Assembly (NCBI RefSeq): GCF_018873765.1
Contig: NC_057924.1
Span: 15,773,001-15,837,000 of the forward strand
Length of the DNA: 64,000 nt
Direction: 5' to 3'
Source: Telopea speciosissima
Lineage: Eukaryota; Streptophyta; Magnoliopsida; Proteales; Proteaceae
A program made the position numbers and the translations under genes. Below the pieces are notes generated by a model that was not told the DNA's origin, did not search any database, and saw only the letters and a list, made by a program, of their open reading frames with translations. Shown piece after piece: positions 22,870-32,889 of this stretch. Positions within the stretch are counted from its first letter, which is position 1; the number at the start of each line of letters is the position of its first letter.

Positions 22870-23430
22870 CAAGAAGTCTATGTGTACTACATGTTCTTAT
22901 CAATGAAGCTTTATTTACCAAAAAAATTGGACTATTCTCATAATATCTATCCTTCTCAAAACAAGGGGCAGATGTGTCTTTTCATATGGGGAAGAGAGAG
23001 ATAGACTTATGGGACAGAATTCTTTTTCCCATATAGGGTGGGCACCTCGACTGCATGCCCACCCTTTTTCCATATACAAATAGGGAGAGGGTTCTCTAAG
23101 CAAGCAAGGTACACTACACCATCTCACATTGTTTTGTTTTGTTTTTTGTTTTTTGTTTTTTTTTGTGTAATTCTCTCTTCATTGCAAGCCTTAGGGTCAG
23201 TTTTCCCATATGAGTCATTCATTTTAGGGAGAAAGAACACTGACAAGCTATGTACCATATGCTAGCACTTTCTTTTGTCTATCTCTCTCTCCTCCCTCCT
23301 ATGAAATGACATATACACTCCCTATTGTTGGAGGAGAGAGATAAAACAGGCAAGCATTAGCATATGGTAAGTAGCCAGAGAGAATATATAGCGGCGATTG
23401 AGAATAATTATTTGTGATCAACTTGGCTGG
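22870..23430. other. No gene; foldback fragments and pyrimidine-rich DNA
   Basis: 22930-23035 carries CTCAAAACAAGGGGCA and TTTTCATATGGGGAAGAG, words shared with the foldback at 50950-51121. A short hairpin, GGTGGGCA...TGCCCACC, sits at 23037-23064. No coding sequence is supported. Confidence 0.45.
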
Positions 23431-23437
23431 CTAATCC

Positions 23438-23850
23438 TTGCTAAATAAAGTTGCTTATTTTGATGTAGTGGTAGCTGGAGAAGCATTAGCCATCAGTAGC
23501 TGGCTACTTGAAGCGCCCTCTCTAGCTGTATTGAGGACCTTGAGGTGGAATTGGATTGTGAAGCTATCGTCTCTCTTATTTAGGGTGGCTCCATTGCTCC
23601 AGGATGCCTCCTCTATCTCTTGTGTCCATAATACCGGACATCTTTCATCTCTCTACGTATTTTAGATCATGTATCTTCTCTCAGATTCCTAGATATGTGA
23701 ATGCCTTAGCAAACTCTCTAGCTAGGGAGGCCTTGTCTAAGCCGTGTACAACAATTTGACCACTCTCCACTTCGTGGCTGATAGATTTATGTAATTCTTC
23801 TTCCATGTGTCCCACACGTGCTTCTGAATAGACTTATTTTGGTATTTTTT
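23438..23850 (+). mobile_element. LINE RNase H remnant
   Basis: Translated pieces include AGEALAISSWLLEA and, in another frame after stops, SQIPRYVNALANSLAREALSK, which are the middle and last parts of the RNase H domain at the end of plant LINEs. A short A-rich end lies at 23853-23865. RT is absent. Confidence 0.7.
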
Positions 23851-23865
23851 TACCTAAAAAAAAAG

Positions 23866-24470
23866 TTTATAGGAGAGAGAACTCAATTCCTTTATTTTAT
23901 ATCTATTTATATAAAGGCAAGGGCATGTTACTTTTCTCTCTCTCTCTCACACCATGCATGTGGACCATGTGGTCCTTTGCAAACAAATCATGAATCACCC
24001 CTCTTCCATATGTCCATTAGCTTGGCATAACTCGTAAGAGATGCCATTACATGCTCGCCGACCTATGAACCCGCTGCTCATATATATATTTCTAATATTT
24101 TTCATGAATTAATGCTAATTTATTTATAGGTTATACAAATATATTTTTTTAAGATGAATGTTTTCATACACGGTTGTGTAAGCTGCATATGTGAGTGGGT
24201 GGAAATTGAAGATTTATGATTTTTCCAACTCTTTGTGAGAGGGGACATGACCGTGCCGTGCATAAAACCTTTTCCTTTTTTTAATTTAATGAGACCATTT
24301 TTTTTTAATAAACATTAATGAGACTTAGTCCTCTTAATTATTGAAGCTCATCCCCATGTGTATCCGTCTATACAATCCATGATGACCACGTGTATGGTGA
24401 TAACTAAGTAAATTATGAAATTCTATACTCCCATTGGTAATTCAAATGGGCTACGTATGCATGAACGAGG
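23866..24470. other. Upstream region of the UGT gene
   Basis: No gene is visible. There is a CT repeat at 23935-23950 and AT-rich DNA. An inverted CCAAT word, CCATTGG, lies at about 24431-24437, near the UGT TATA box. Confidence 0.4.
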
Positions 24471-24473
24471 AGA

Positions 24474-24482
24474 ATATATTTA
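24474..24482 (+). promoter_or_regulatory. Candidate TATA box of the UGT gene
   Basis: ATATATTTA lies 52-60 bp before the start codon. The short leader between them is purine-rich and ends in a GAA repeat (24508-24533). Confidence 0.5.
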
Positions 24483-24533
24483 GCAGAGAAGAGAAGAGAC
24501 TCGAAAGGGAAGAAGAAGAAGAAGAAGAAGAAG

Positions 24534-25973
24534 ATGGGTTCTGATTTGAATTCATCAGTTCATATAGTGCTATTTCCATTCATGTCAAAAGGCCACACAA
24601 TTCCGATGCTCCAAATCGCACGCCTCCTCCTACTCCGCCGCGGAATCACCATCACCATCTTCACCACCCATGCAAACTCTCCTTTCATCCGTCAATCTCT
24701 ATCCGATACACAACCCAATGTCTCAGTCATCGAACTAGATTTTCCAACAAACATCCCGGAGCTCCCACCGGGTATCGAGAGCACCGATCAATTCCCTTCC
24801 ATGTCTCTCTTCATCCCTTTCGCTAACGCCACCAAACTGATGCAACCAGACTTCGAGAAAGCCCTCAACAACCTCTCTATCTCCGGTGGTGTCAACTGCA
24901 TAATCTCCGATGGCTTCTTATTTTGGACTCAGAAATCCGCTGAGAAATTTTCCATTCCAAGACTTGTCTTCTACGGCATGAACAACTACGTCATGACTCT
25001 CTGCCGAATCCTCGGCAGGAATCGTTCCCATCTAAAACTCGGTCTTGACGAGCCCTTCACCGTGCCTGGTTTCCCATCGGTCAAGCTCACCTTAAACGAT
25101 TTCGAGTCACCCATGAACGATTCCAATCCCCAGGGCCCACACTTCGAATTTATAGTGGAAACAGGGATAGCTACGTCTAAAAGTCAAGGACTCGTGGTCA
25201 ACAGCTTCTACGAGCTCGAGCCTGCTTTCTTGGACTATTGGAATCGTGAGTTCGTTCCTAAGGCCTGGTGTGTGGGACCCTTTGGCTTGGTGGAAAAAAC
25301 GAAGTACGACCAGGCAGCGGAGAAATCCAACCCCAAACCCGATTGGATCAAATGGCTTGACCAGAAATCGGTCGAGGGCCGGTCTGTTCTGTATGTAGCG
25401 TTTGGGTCTCAGGCAGAGATCACGAAGGAGCAGCTAAGAGAGATGGCAGCTGGGTTGGAGAGGTCGGAAGTGAGTTTCTTGTGGGTGGTAAGATCGAAGG
25501 GAAGTGAAGGGTTGGAAGAGTTGGAGGAGAAGGTGAAGGGGAGAGGATTGGTGGTGAGGGAGTGGGTGGATCAGGTGGAGATATTAGGGCATGAGAGTGT
25601 GAAGGGGTTTATGAGTCATTGTGGTTGGAACTCGGCGTTGGAGGGTATATGTACGGCGGTTCCGATCTTGGCATGGCCGATGATGGCGGAACAGCATTTG
25701 AACGCTCGAATGGTGGCGGAAGAGCTGGGCGTGGGATTGAGAATTTTAGGAAGTAACGGGTCGGTTCGTGGGTTTGTGGGTGCAGAGATTGTGGAGAAGA
25801 TGGTGAGAGAGTTGATGGAGGGAGAAGAAGGGGAAAAGGTGAGCAAGAAGGTGAAGGAGGTAGGGGAAGCTGCTAGGAAGGCCATGGAAGAAGGTGGGTC
25901 GTCTTGGCGTACATTAGATCAGCTCATTGATGAGACTTGCAGGAATACGGACCCAACTCATTTACTTCCGTGA
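24534..25973 (+). CDS. UDP-glycosyltransferase, UGT90A-like
   Basis: An intact single-exon frame of 479 residues, the usual length for a family-1 plant UGT. Such enzymes move a sugar from a UDP-sugar to a small molecule in the cytosol. The N-terminal acceptor half has FMSKGHTIPM with the catalytic His at residue 21 and the partner Asp at 126 (IISDGF). The 44-residue PSPG box runs from W344 (WVDQVEILGHESVKGF) to Q387 (WPMMAEQ), with HCGWNS at 362-367. The final Gln suggests UDP-glucose as donor. The start lies in a GAA-rich leader and the following residues match the family start. Wording such as VLFPFMSKGHTIP and AWCVGPFGL resembles UGT90A. The acceptor is not predictable. No biosynthetic partner lies nearby. 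The first half is pyrimidine-rich and the second half strongly purine-rich. Confidence 0.93.
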   Translation: MGSDLNSSVHIVLFPFMSKGHTIPMLQIARLLLLRRGITITIFTTHANSPFIRQSLSDTQPNVSVIELDFPTNIPELPPGIESTDQFPSMSLFIPFANATKLMQPDFEKALNNLSISGGVNCIISDGFLFWTQKSAEKFSIPRLVFYGMNNYVMTLCRILGRNRSHLKLGLDEPFTVPGFPSVKLTLNDFESPMNDSNPQGPHFEFIVETGIATSKSQGLVVNSFYELEPAFLDYWNREFVPKAWCVGPFGLVEKTKYDQAAEKSNPKPDWIKWLDQKSVEGRSVLYVAFGSQAEITKEQLREMAAGLERSEVSFLWVVRSKGSEGLEELEEKVKGRGLVVREWVDQVEILGHESVKGFMSHCGWNSALEGICTAVPILAWPMMAEQHLNARMVAEELGVGLRILGSNGSVRGFVGAEIVEKMVRELMEGEEGEKVSKKVKEVGEAARKAMEEGGSSWRTLDQLIDETCRNTDPTHLLP

Positions 25974-26507
25974 CTGTAAGTGTGTGCCGACCAATTTGGA
26001 TCCTTTTGTGTTGGTGAGGCATGTAATGACTGTCTTACCACGCTCAAACTCAGGAACTGGATCCACCTTCATTGTTGCTTGCTTGCCTGAAGTTTCCAGG
26101 TGGGTTAGCAACAATTTAATATTTTATTTTATTTTATTTTATTTTTCTTTTGTGTTAACAACAATTTTGTTATATTATTGTTGCGAACATTTTATATATG
26201 TCTAAGACAGACACAGGTATTTCAGATTTACTGACTTGTGAAGTTTGAATCCTCTTCTTCGATTCTTTCTGCCCTTGTCTTGCCTGAGTAATCACACAAA
26301 TCCAGAAAGTTAATCGACTTGTAGTACCGTGAAAGGGCGGATATACAGAATACACACCACACAGACACACCTGATGTAGGACTAAACTGCTCTCAATATA
26401 GTTGACAGAGAATAGTTAGGATATGTATGAGCAATAATTGCATGATCTCTATTAACTTTAGAAACCATAAGAGAGTCAATAACAGTAAAAAAGAATAACT
26501 TTTGAGG
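25974..26507. other. 3' flank of the UGT gene
   Basis: No further gene is seen. A TTTTA repeat lies at 26122-26145. AT-rich DNA follows up to the hAT-type element. Confidence 0.4.
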
Positions 26508-27007
26508 TAAGGGTGTTAAATGGTTCTATTTCTGTGTAAATGGTTTGGTTCGGGTGTAGGTTTTTTAAGTAAAACCAAAATCGAACCGTTTAATAATCGG
26601 TATTATATATTGAAACCAAAATCATTTAGAGACGGTTCCAATTAAATTTGTTTTAAATGGTTTATAGAGTTTTTCAACTTTTTTTTATTCGTTGGATATC
26701 GGATCAGATACGGATATGTCAATTTGTAAATGGATCAGAATCGGATAGTAGTAAATCCAAACCAAATTCAATCCGTTTACAACCCTAATTGTTACCATTA
26801 ATGCTTAATTATTGCCATTACATATTACTAATATTTGTTTCGATTGAAACGATTTTTTAAATGATTTGATTCAATTTAAACCATTTAACTGAACAATCTC
26901 ATTTTTTAAACCAAAGTTATATCATTTATTAAACGATTTTACTATTTCGATGTAAATAACTCGGTTCAATTTCGATAAATGGTTTCAGTTTCATTTTGAC
27001 ACACTTA
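26508..27007. mobile_element. hAT-type non-autonomous element
   Basis: It starts TAAGGGTGTTAAATGG and ends TTTTGACACACTTA. The flanks TTTTGAGG and ATTTAAGG match at 6 of 8 positions. A second set of end-like words inside (CGTTTACAACCCTAA, about 26778-26792) suggests a truncated nested relative. Confidence 0.65.
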
Positions 27008-27334
27008 ATTTAAGGTAGAAAAAAAAAATGATGTGATATCCCATGACACACATTGAGATGAATCTACCCATATTTTTAAATGTTTGATGCCCATGTCGGC
27101 TGCAATTTTGGAATCTTCTTCTTATTAAATTGTTTAAGGTAGAAAAAAAAAATGATGGTTTTAATTGCACAAAAAAATAGATGGATGGAAACACAAGGAA
27201 CAGCTTCAACCAGGCGGAAAGAGAGGCAGTCCAATGGAGAATTAGATGAATGATTACTCTACTCACACGTCAGAGTGTTGATGTTTCAATAACAAAAGGA
27301 ATCACTGTTGGAAAAAAAAAATTGAAAAAACGAT

Positions 27335-27480
27335 CTTTGTAGGGGAGTGTAGCCTACGTTAGTACTACCATGAGTCTATCTCTCTTTTCCTCATATGAAC
27401 TGTGCCCCCATGTTTTGAAGAGGAGAGAGATACACACATGAGAGTGTAGGTGCAGGCCACATTCTTGGAAAGAAAACTAC
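27335..27480. mobile_element. Foldback element of the GTGTGGCCTACG family
   Basis: The left arm has GGAGTGTAGCCTACGTTAG and CATGAGTCTATCTCTC. The right arm has the complementary GAGAGAGATACACACATGAG and GCAGGCCACATTC. It closely resembles the better-defined element at 50950-51121. No target duplication was confirmed. Confidence 0.6.
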
Positions 27481-29118
27481 TTCTCAAAGAAATATTTAAA
27501 ATTTTGTATAAAAATTCTTTGAGCTATCAGAAGAGTATACGCCTGACTATCATCCTTTATCTTCATGTCTCTCCTCTTCATATGAAATGATCTCTTACTC
27601 TCTTATGTATAAAATCGTTCTGTTGGATCTCATTGGTGTGCTCCTTCATACCATTTGCTTAGAAAATCCTCTACTTTAAAATTTTGATAATAACAAATGG
27701 GGAAAGATTCCCTTTGATGTTCGTGTACAGTTTCGGATGAAGGAGATGTATTACGAGAAAACTCATCAAATAGAGGAGTTTATAAGAGATTTCCATGGGT
27801 GGGAAAAAGTAAAATGGGTGGGGACATACAACTTCAATTTTGTGCCGACATGGTGGGGATCTTTTCCCCCAAAATAAATATATAACTTAAAATAAAATAG
27901 AAAATAATAATATATAAGATAATGTATGATTGTTAAAGATTGGAATATTAAAAAAAAAAAAAAAAAAAAACATTAAAGATCGGAATATTCTTACACAACT
28001 TCCCACCTAACAAATTAATAACCTTTGAAAAACCCTTCCTAGTTGGCTGTGTGAAGGACCTTGTCCCATATTAATTGCCTTGTCCTTGAAGAGAAAAGGA
28101 ACAATTCACCCTTGGCCGGACAAGAAGGAAATGTGAGGAGACCTTTTACATTATAGTGTTGGCCGTAAAATATGTCTTCCTATGAGATATAAATATTTTC
28201 ATGCATGAAGCATAGGCCACAACCGTTACTTCCATTCGCTAGTCTGTGGTCTTAAGTCATAACTCACATGCTGACCAAGAAAAGAGACATCCAAAAGTTA
28301 AAAGAAAATGATATATCTGTTGAGTTAAGAAATCGCAGATGGGTCTTTCGGGTGTTGCAATCTGCAAAAGGATGTCATTGATGAAGAAGAATTGGTGTGG
28401 TTCTAACCTAGGACTCTCCGATGCTTAAGTTAGATTTTTCTTAACAAATAATGATAGAAAGAGATATGTTAAGGCAATTTGCATGAAATATTTTTTCATT
28501 TGAAATAACTAATTGTATAGGATTGAATTTTTCTTCACCCATAGTCGAGAGAGAACCCTTTGATTGAGGGGTTCAAATGTTGTGCATAATTAAAGAGGGT
28601 ATTGAAAAACAATGGAAGGTATTATCAACTTCATACAATCGTTGAGTACAATAAATGTCATCATTGAATTCATGTTGGTTGCATATATTTCACATAAGTC
28701 AGAGTTTAAACGTTATTGGTAAACATTATGGCAGTATTTTGTAAGAATGCATACCAAACACAGCCTATATGTAAGGGTTGCTAGTTTTGATGTTTAAAAA
28801 ATTGTGAAGACATTGGGTTCGATGCTATCGACCATGATTTTATTTTTATTTATTTTTTGTGTGGGAAAAAGAAGGCTGCTACGTCTTGTGGTCCCTGTGC
28901 CAAAGTGGGGGCCAATGAAACCATACACAAGCATCCAACGAGATGAACTCATGGGGTAGGATGGTTATTTCACTTTCCCTATATTGAGTGCAAGGCCGCA
29001 CAACCTGCCAACGATCGCCCACCCTCTTTTTTTGTTTTCGTAATTAGGTCAGGTAGCTTTTACCATTTATATTACTTAAAATTTTCATGAAAATGTCATA
29101 TGACAGCACAACTTCTTA
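27481..29118. other. No gene; repeat fragments
   Basis: 28330-28442 resembles the inner end of the solo LTR at 48929-49691 (shared phrase CCTAGGACTCTC.GATGC..AAGTTAGAT). 28860-29000 is a foldback-family fragment (TGTGGTCCCTGTGCCAAAG and GGATGGTTATTTCAC). A long A run lies at 27950-27970. No coding sequence is supported. Confidence 0.5.
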
Positions 29119-29299
29119 AACTAGTGTCTTATTTATGGATCAGGATAGTCTCCAGGGAGCCCAACGCCCAGGGTGCTATCAGGGGGCATCCAACGGTTTA
29201 GCTGTACCGCATACATCTCGGCGCATGCCTAGGGATGTGTGCAGCACAACCCAACGGCTAACAACACCCTGGGCGTGCTGGCTCCCTGGAGACGCGCTA
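29119..29299. mobile_element. Foldback element, Mutator-type duplication
   Basis: The arms GTCTCCAGGGAGCCC..GCCCAGGGTG and CACCCTGGGCG.GCTGGCTCCCTGGAGAC pair almost perfectly around a 100-bp centre. AACTTCTTA occurs at 29110-29118 and 29300-29308, a 9-bp duplication, although the left arm starts about 25 bp inside it. Hence the boundaries carry some doubt. Confidence 0.65.
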
Positions 29300-29696
29300 A
29301 ACTTCTTATTTACACGTCATTCATTCATTTTCTTTGGATGCCATATGGATAATTATAATATTGATTTTGCCCTCATCCTTTCTTCCTCTCTTTTCACTTT
29401 AAAGAAGTTTCAAAATGTCAATTTTAGAAATAAAAACTACTTTAACATACATTAAATATTTGATATCTCATGATGGTGGGCTTGACTGCTTGAGGGCTAA
29501 ATGGATATTCTGGAATACTTTCAAACTGAAAAGAGAGACATAGAAAAAATGAATAAAACTGAGGATAAAATAGATCATTTTAGATGGTCTACATATAGCT
29601 GAGTGAATTAATGTAATATAGAAATTATAACACTAAGTATTATGAAATCATAAATAGAAATTCAAAACACTATGTTGAATAATACAATAAAAAAGG

Positions 29697-29856
29697 GAAA
29701 AAGATCTCTACTTGGTGGTGTTTTCTACGCCCTCTCACTCTCTCAGGGCACCGTGAGATGTCGCCTCTGCCCTGGGTAGATATCCAGGTGTGCTCACCCA
29801 TTGGCCTAGACTCTTGTGTAGAGACCATGCGACCAAGTAGAGACTCTTGCCCTAAA
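29697..29856. repeat. Repeat family A, copy 1 (copy 2 at 50815-50940)
   Basis: It begins AAGATCTCTACTTGGTGGTG and ends with the inverted GCGACCAAGTAGAGACTCTT, so it folds back at its ends. The text TTTTCTACGCCCTCTCAC and CAGGTGTGCTCACCCATTGG recurs in the 50.8-kb copy. Confidence 0.65.
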
Positions 29857-29929
29857 AAAACTACTTACTCTAATTGTAAACAAAATTAATATGAAGTTGG
29901 AAATCTCTAATTTTCCATTGTTTTAATAT

Positions 29930-30317
29930 GGGAGAAAGAACGCCACCCAGTCCTGTTAGACCCGTTACCCTTGGAGTCCGGATCCTCTACTTCCGCCTGC
30001 CCCTACTGCCATGTGCGCCCTACACACAATAGGGTGCACAAAGACCACCTTACCCCTACCCTAGCGCCTTGCCCGAGTGGGGGTAAGACAGTCTTTGTGC
30101 GCCTCGTTGTGTGTAGGGCACACACGTAAGTAGGGGCAGGCGGAAGTAGAGGATGTCGATGTGTTACCCTTGCGCACTGACATAGGGTCAGGCAAAATGA
30201 CTGTCACACCAATGGTCATTTTTGAGATTCCAGAGGGTATGGCGGTCATTTCTCATACCCTTGTGTCAGAACTCAGGGGCCGCATGCGCTGCACAATCGG
30301 GTGGTGTTCTCTTTACC
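29930..30317. mobile_element. Mutator-type foldback element containing a second one
   Basis: It starts GGGAGAAAGAACGCCACCC and ends GGGTGGTGTTCTCTTTACC (inverted ends). It is flanked by the perfect 9-bp duplication TTTTAATAT (29921-29929 and 30318-30326). Nine-base duplications are the Mutator signature. It has no coding capacity. The element at 29974-30162 lies inside it. Confidence 0.85.
29974..30162. mobile_element. Nested foldback element with a stem of about 75 bp
   Basis: The arms GGATCCTCTACTTCCGCCTG and CAGGCGGAAGTAGAGGAT pair, and pairing continues through GCCCTACACACAA and ACAAAGAC to a short loop near 30070. It is flanked by GTTACCCTTG at 29964-29973 and 30163-30172, a duplication of 9 or 10 bp. 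The RNA of this stretch would form a long hairpin. Confidence 0.85.
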
Positions 30318-30326
30318 TTTTAATAT

Positions 30327-31286
30327 TTATAAAAATAAACTAGAGAGATTTGCCAAAGTAGGACAAATGAGTACGTGTAAACGTAATAAATTATTAGAAA
30401 CAGGAGAAGGAAATTCAAAACCACGGTATGTAATAAAGACAAATGACACATTAGAATACAGATTGACTTAGTCAAACCCAAAATTGCCTCTTTTGATTAG
30501 ACTATGTAATTGCATGCGTAAGATAAGAGATTGAATAAAGTGGTCAATCCCTAGGAAAGCTTCAAAATAGAATAGAAGAAAGAAAAGACAATACAAGGTG
30601 ACTTGAAGGGCTAGGAAAGCTTAAAAAAACATAGGAGAATTGAAAGAACAACAATACACATGAAGGGTTAGGAAAATTATTAAGGTTTATTAGGCAAAAA
30701 AGGTTGTACATGGAGAAGGTTATGAGGAAAAGAAGACATCCAGAAACCTTGATTAGGGTTACTCACAGCTCATTTGTTAATCGGTTGGTGTTTTTCTTGG
30801 TTTGGTAAAAGTAACTTTTGACCCACTCACTAAGAATGGATAAATAGATTAACAGGTTATCAAATGAAAAGGACGGGTAATTTAGATATTTAAAAATATG
30901 AGGGGAGAAGGAGAAGTAAAAGTTTAAAAGCAGGGGAGTATTAGAAAAGAAGCTTAAGATAGGGGAGTTTTAGTAAATATAGACTTAGTGTAGGGGAGTG
31001 ATAGTAATTGTCCCACTAAAATATTGTCATAGATATATATACATGTTAGAAAAAACATACCTCGAATTAGGCCGAAAGAAGCTGAATAACTTTGGACAAT
31101 AGTGGTGGATAATCTAAGATGGAGGTTGAACTGAACTATCAGATTGGTAACCAATCTATCAACATCTAACAGTCGGAGTGGATGATAACATTATGCAAAC
31201 TGGCGTAGAACGTAGATTGAAGAGACATCTTGAGTGCTAAAGCTTCTGTTGTTTTAGCTAAAAGATCATTTATATTAAAAATAAAG
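30327..31286. other. No gene seen
   Basis: AT-rich DNA with a repeated phrase GAAGGGCTAGGAAAGCTT (30605-30622, partly repeated near 30552 and 30663). Nothing else can be named. Confidence 0.4.
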
Positions 31287-32797
31287 AAAAATATCATCCC
31301 CCTCCCCTCTAAGTTTGCCTAATATCAATTCAGTACCTAAGTTTTGAAAAATATCTTCTCCCTCCCCTACTTTATAAAGTTACTATCAACCGTACCCTAA
31401 CCATTGAAAAAGGCCATTAACTGATGACGTGGGCATGTCCAATTTTTTTAAAATCCCAAATTACCCTTAATCTAAGTTAATTCCATTTTTACCCTCATCA
31501 ATCCAAAATGCCTTTTTTTATTTTTTTTCCCCAAAAACCTTTTTTGGTTTCTGTATCTTCTTCTTCTTCGTCGCATGCCTCACACCTGCAACATCAAAAA
31601 GATCTCCTTGAACTCTTTAGCATAAACGACGAACACCACCGCAAGATCTTCTTCTTGCCTCTTATTCCTCTCCCCGTTTCTTCTTCTTCTTCTTCTTCCT
31701 ATCTGCGTTTCTTCTTCTTCGTCTTCTTCCGCCAGCACCATCGTCATGGTCAAGCCTTTCTTTTTAAATTGATAGTCAAAGCAGAGAACTTATTCCATTG
31801 GTGCCAACTAAGAAACTTAAACAGATGTAATCATATGAAACAATAGAACAACAATGATCATCTCTAATGGAATAATAGAATTTCAGATTTCTTTTTTTTT
31901 TTTTTTTTCAATTTTAATCCTATTGAAAAATCTATTCTTGATTCTAAATGAAAAGAACAAAATTCTTACATACAAAATCGAAAAAATATACACAAGATGT
32001 TCTGTTTGTCACTTGGCCTATATACCAATAATCTGAAACTCAATTTCTCGTTCTCATCCCTTCGTTTTGCTTTCTGGGTAGACCTTCGTTTTGGTTGGGC
32101 ATGAATCATTCAACCAAACAGGTTGAGAGTCTAGAGATAGAATTTCAAGAGAAAAAAAAAAAAGAAAGAAGAATCTCAAAAGAGAACAACATCTGTGCCA
32201 CCAAAATAGTCAGAATTGGCAATGGAATGATCGGACCACAATTCTCTGAGAAGCTTAAGCAGCAACTGTGCCTTGCGCTTGGCACGCTCCTTGCAATCGC
32301 TCTGCACCAACAACAAGAGCTGCGTCACCACCCCGCATGCTACTGCATCCCTCTGCAACTGCTCTGACACCGAGCATAGTGACAGCAGAGCACCTGCCGC
32401 GTACTCCTTGCCCTATCTGATATCTTCAATATGATCTTCACAAGAATTGGAACCGTCAACGCGTGGGAAGCGAAGGCCACGCAACTCGCCGGTTAATCGG
32501 TAGAGCAGCTCCACCGTCGCCAGAGTTCACTCCTCGTCGCACTTCTGGCGGAAGATGCTTGCTGGCGCCTTCTTCTTTCTCCCCCTTCTTCTCTCTCTCT
32601 CTATTTCCCCTATTGTAACTTGTTTGGGAGAAAAAGGATAATAACGTCTTTTCATATGCCATTTTAACAGCGTTAGTCACCTAGGGTACGGTTGATAGAA
32701 TCTTTATAAAGTAGGGGAGGGGGAAAATATTTTTCAAAACTTGGGTACTGGATTGATATTAGGCAAACTTAGAGGGGAGGGGGATGATATTTTCCCT
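31287..32797. mobile_element. Pack-MULE with captured U-box E3 ligase fragment
   Basis: Long inverted ends of about 120 bp: the left arm AATATCATCCCCCTCCCCTC...TCAACCGTACCCTA is matched in reverse at 32685-32790. AAAAATAAAG flanks the element on both sides (31277-31286 and 32798-32807), giving a 9-10-bp Mutator-type duplication. There is no transposase. The cargo includes a minus-strand exon-like piece of a PUB25/26-type gene at 32176-32555. 31545-31740 is Ser/Phe-rich CTT-repeat DNA. Capture of host gene pieces between Mutator ends is the definition of a Pack-MULE. Confidence 0.85.
32176..32555 (-). pseudogene. Captured C-terminal fragment of a PUB25/26-like U-box E3 ligase
   Basis: The minus strand encodes, with two frameshifts and a stop, HALTVPILVKIILKISDRA, EYAAGALLSLCSVSEQLQRD and VVTQLLLLVQSD followed by ERAKRKAQLLLKLLR. 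These are the last ARM repeats of plant U-box E3 ubiquitin ligases of the PUB25/PUB26 group. It ends at the family's natural C-terminus (stop at 32178-32176). The U-box itself is absent. Any transcript from this side could produce antisense or a truncated ARM peptide; no such product is claimed. Family identification is from remembered motif wording but is specific. Confidence 0.8.
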
Positions 32798-32889
32798 AAA
32801 AATAAAGAATGAAGAGTACAAAGAGAAGAGCTGGGAAACCTTAGAAACACCACACAAAAACTGTAAAATCAAAGACGCATGAACGATGA

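Noticed and set aside
31508..31846. 112-codon Ser/Phe-rich open frame
   Set aside because: It is translation of CTT-repeat DNA inside the Pack-MULE; no gene-like features.
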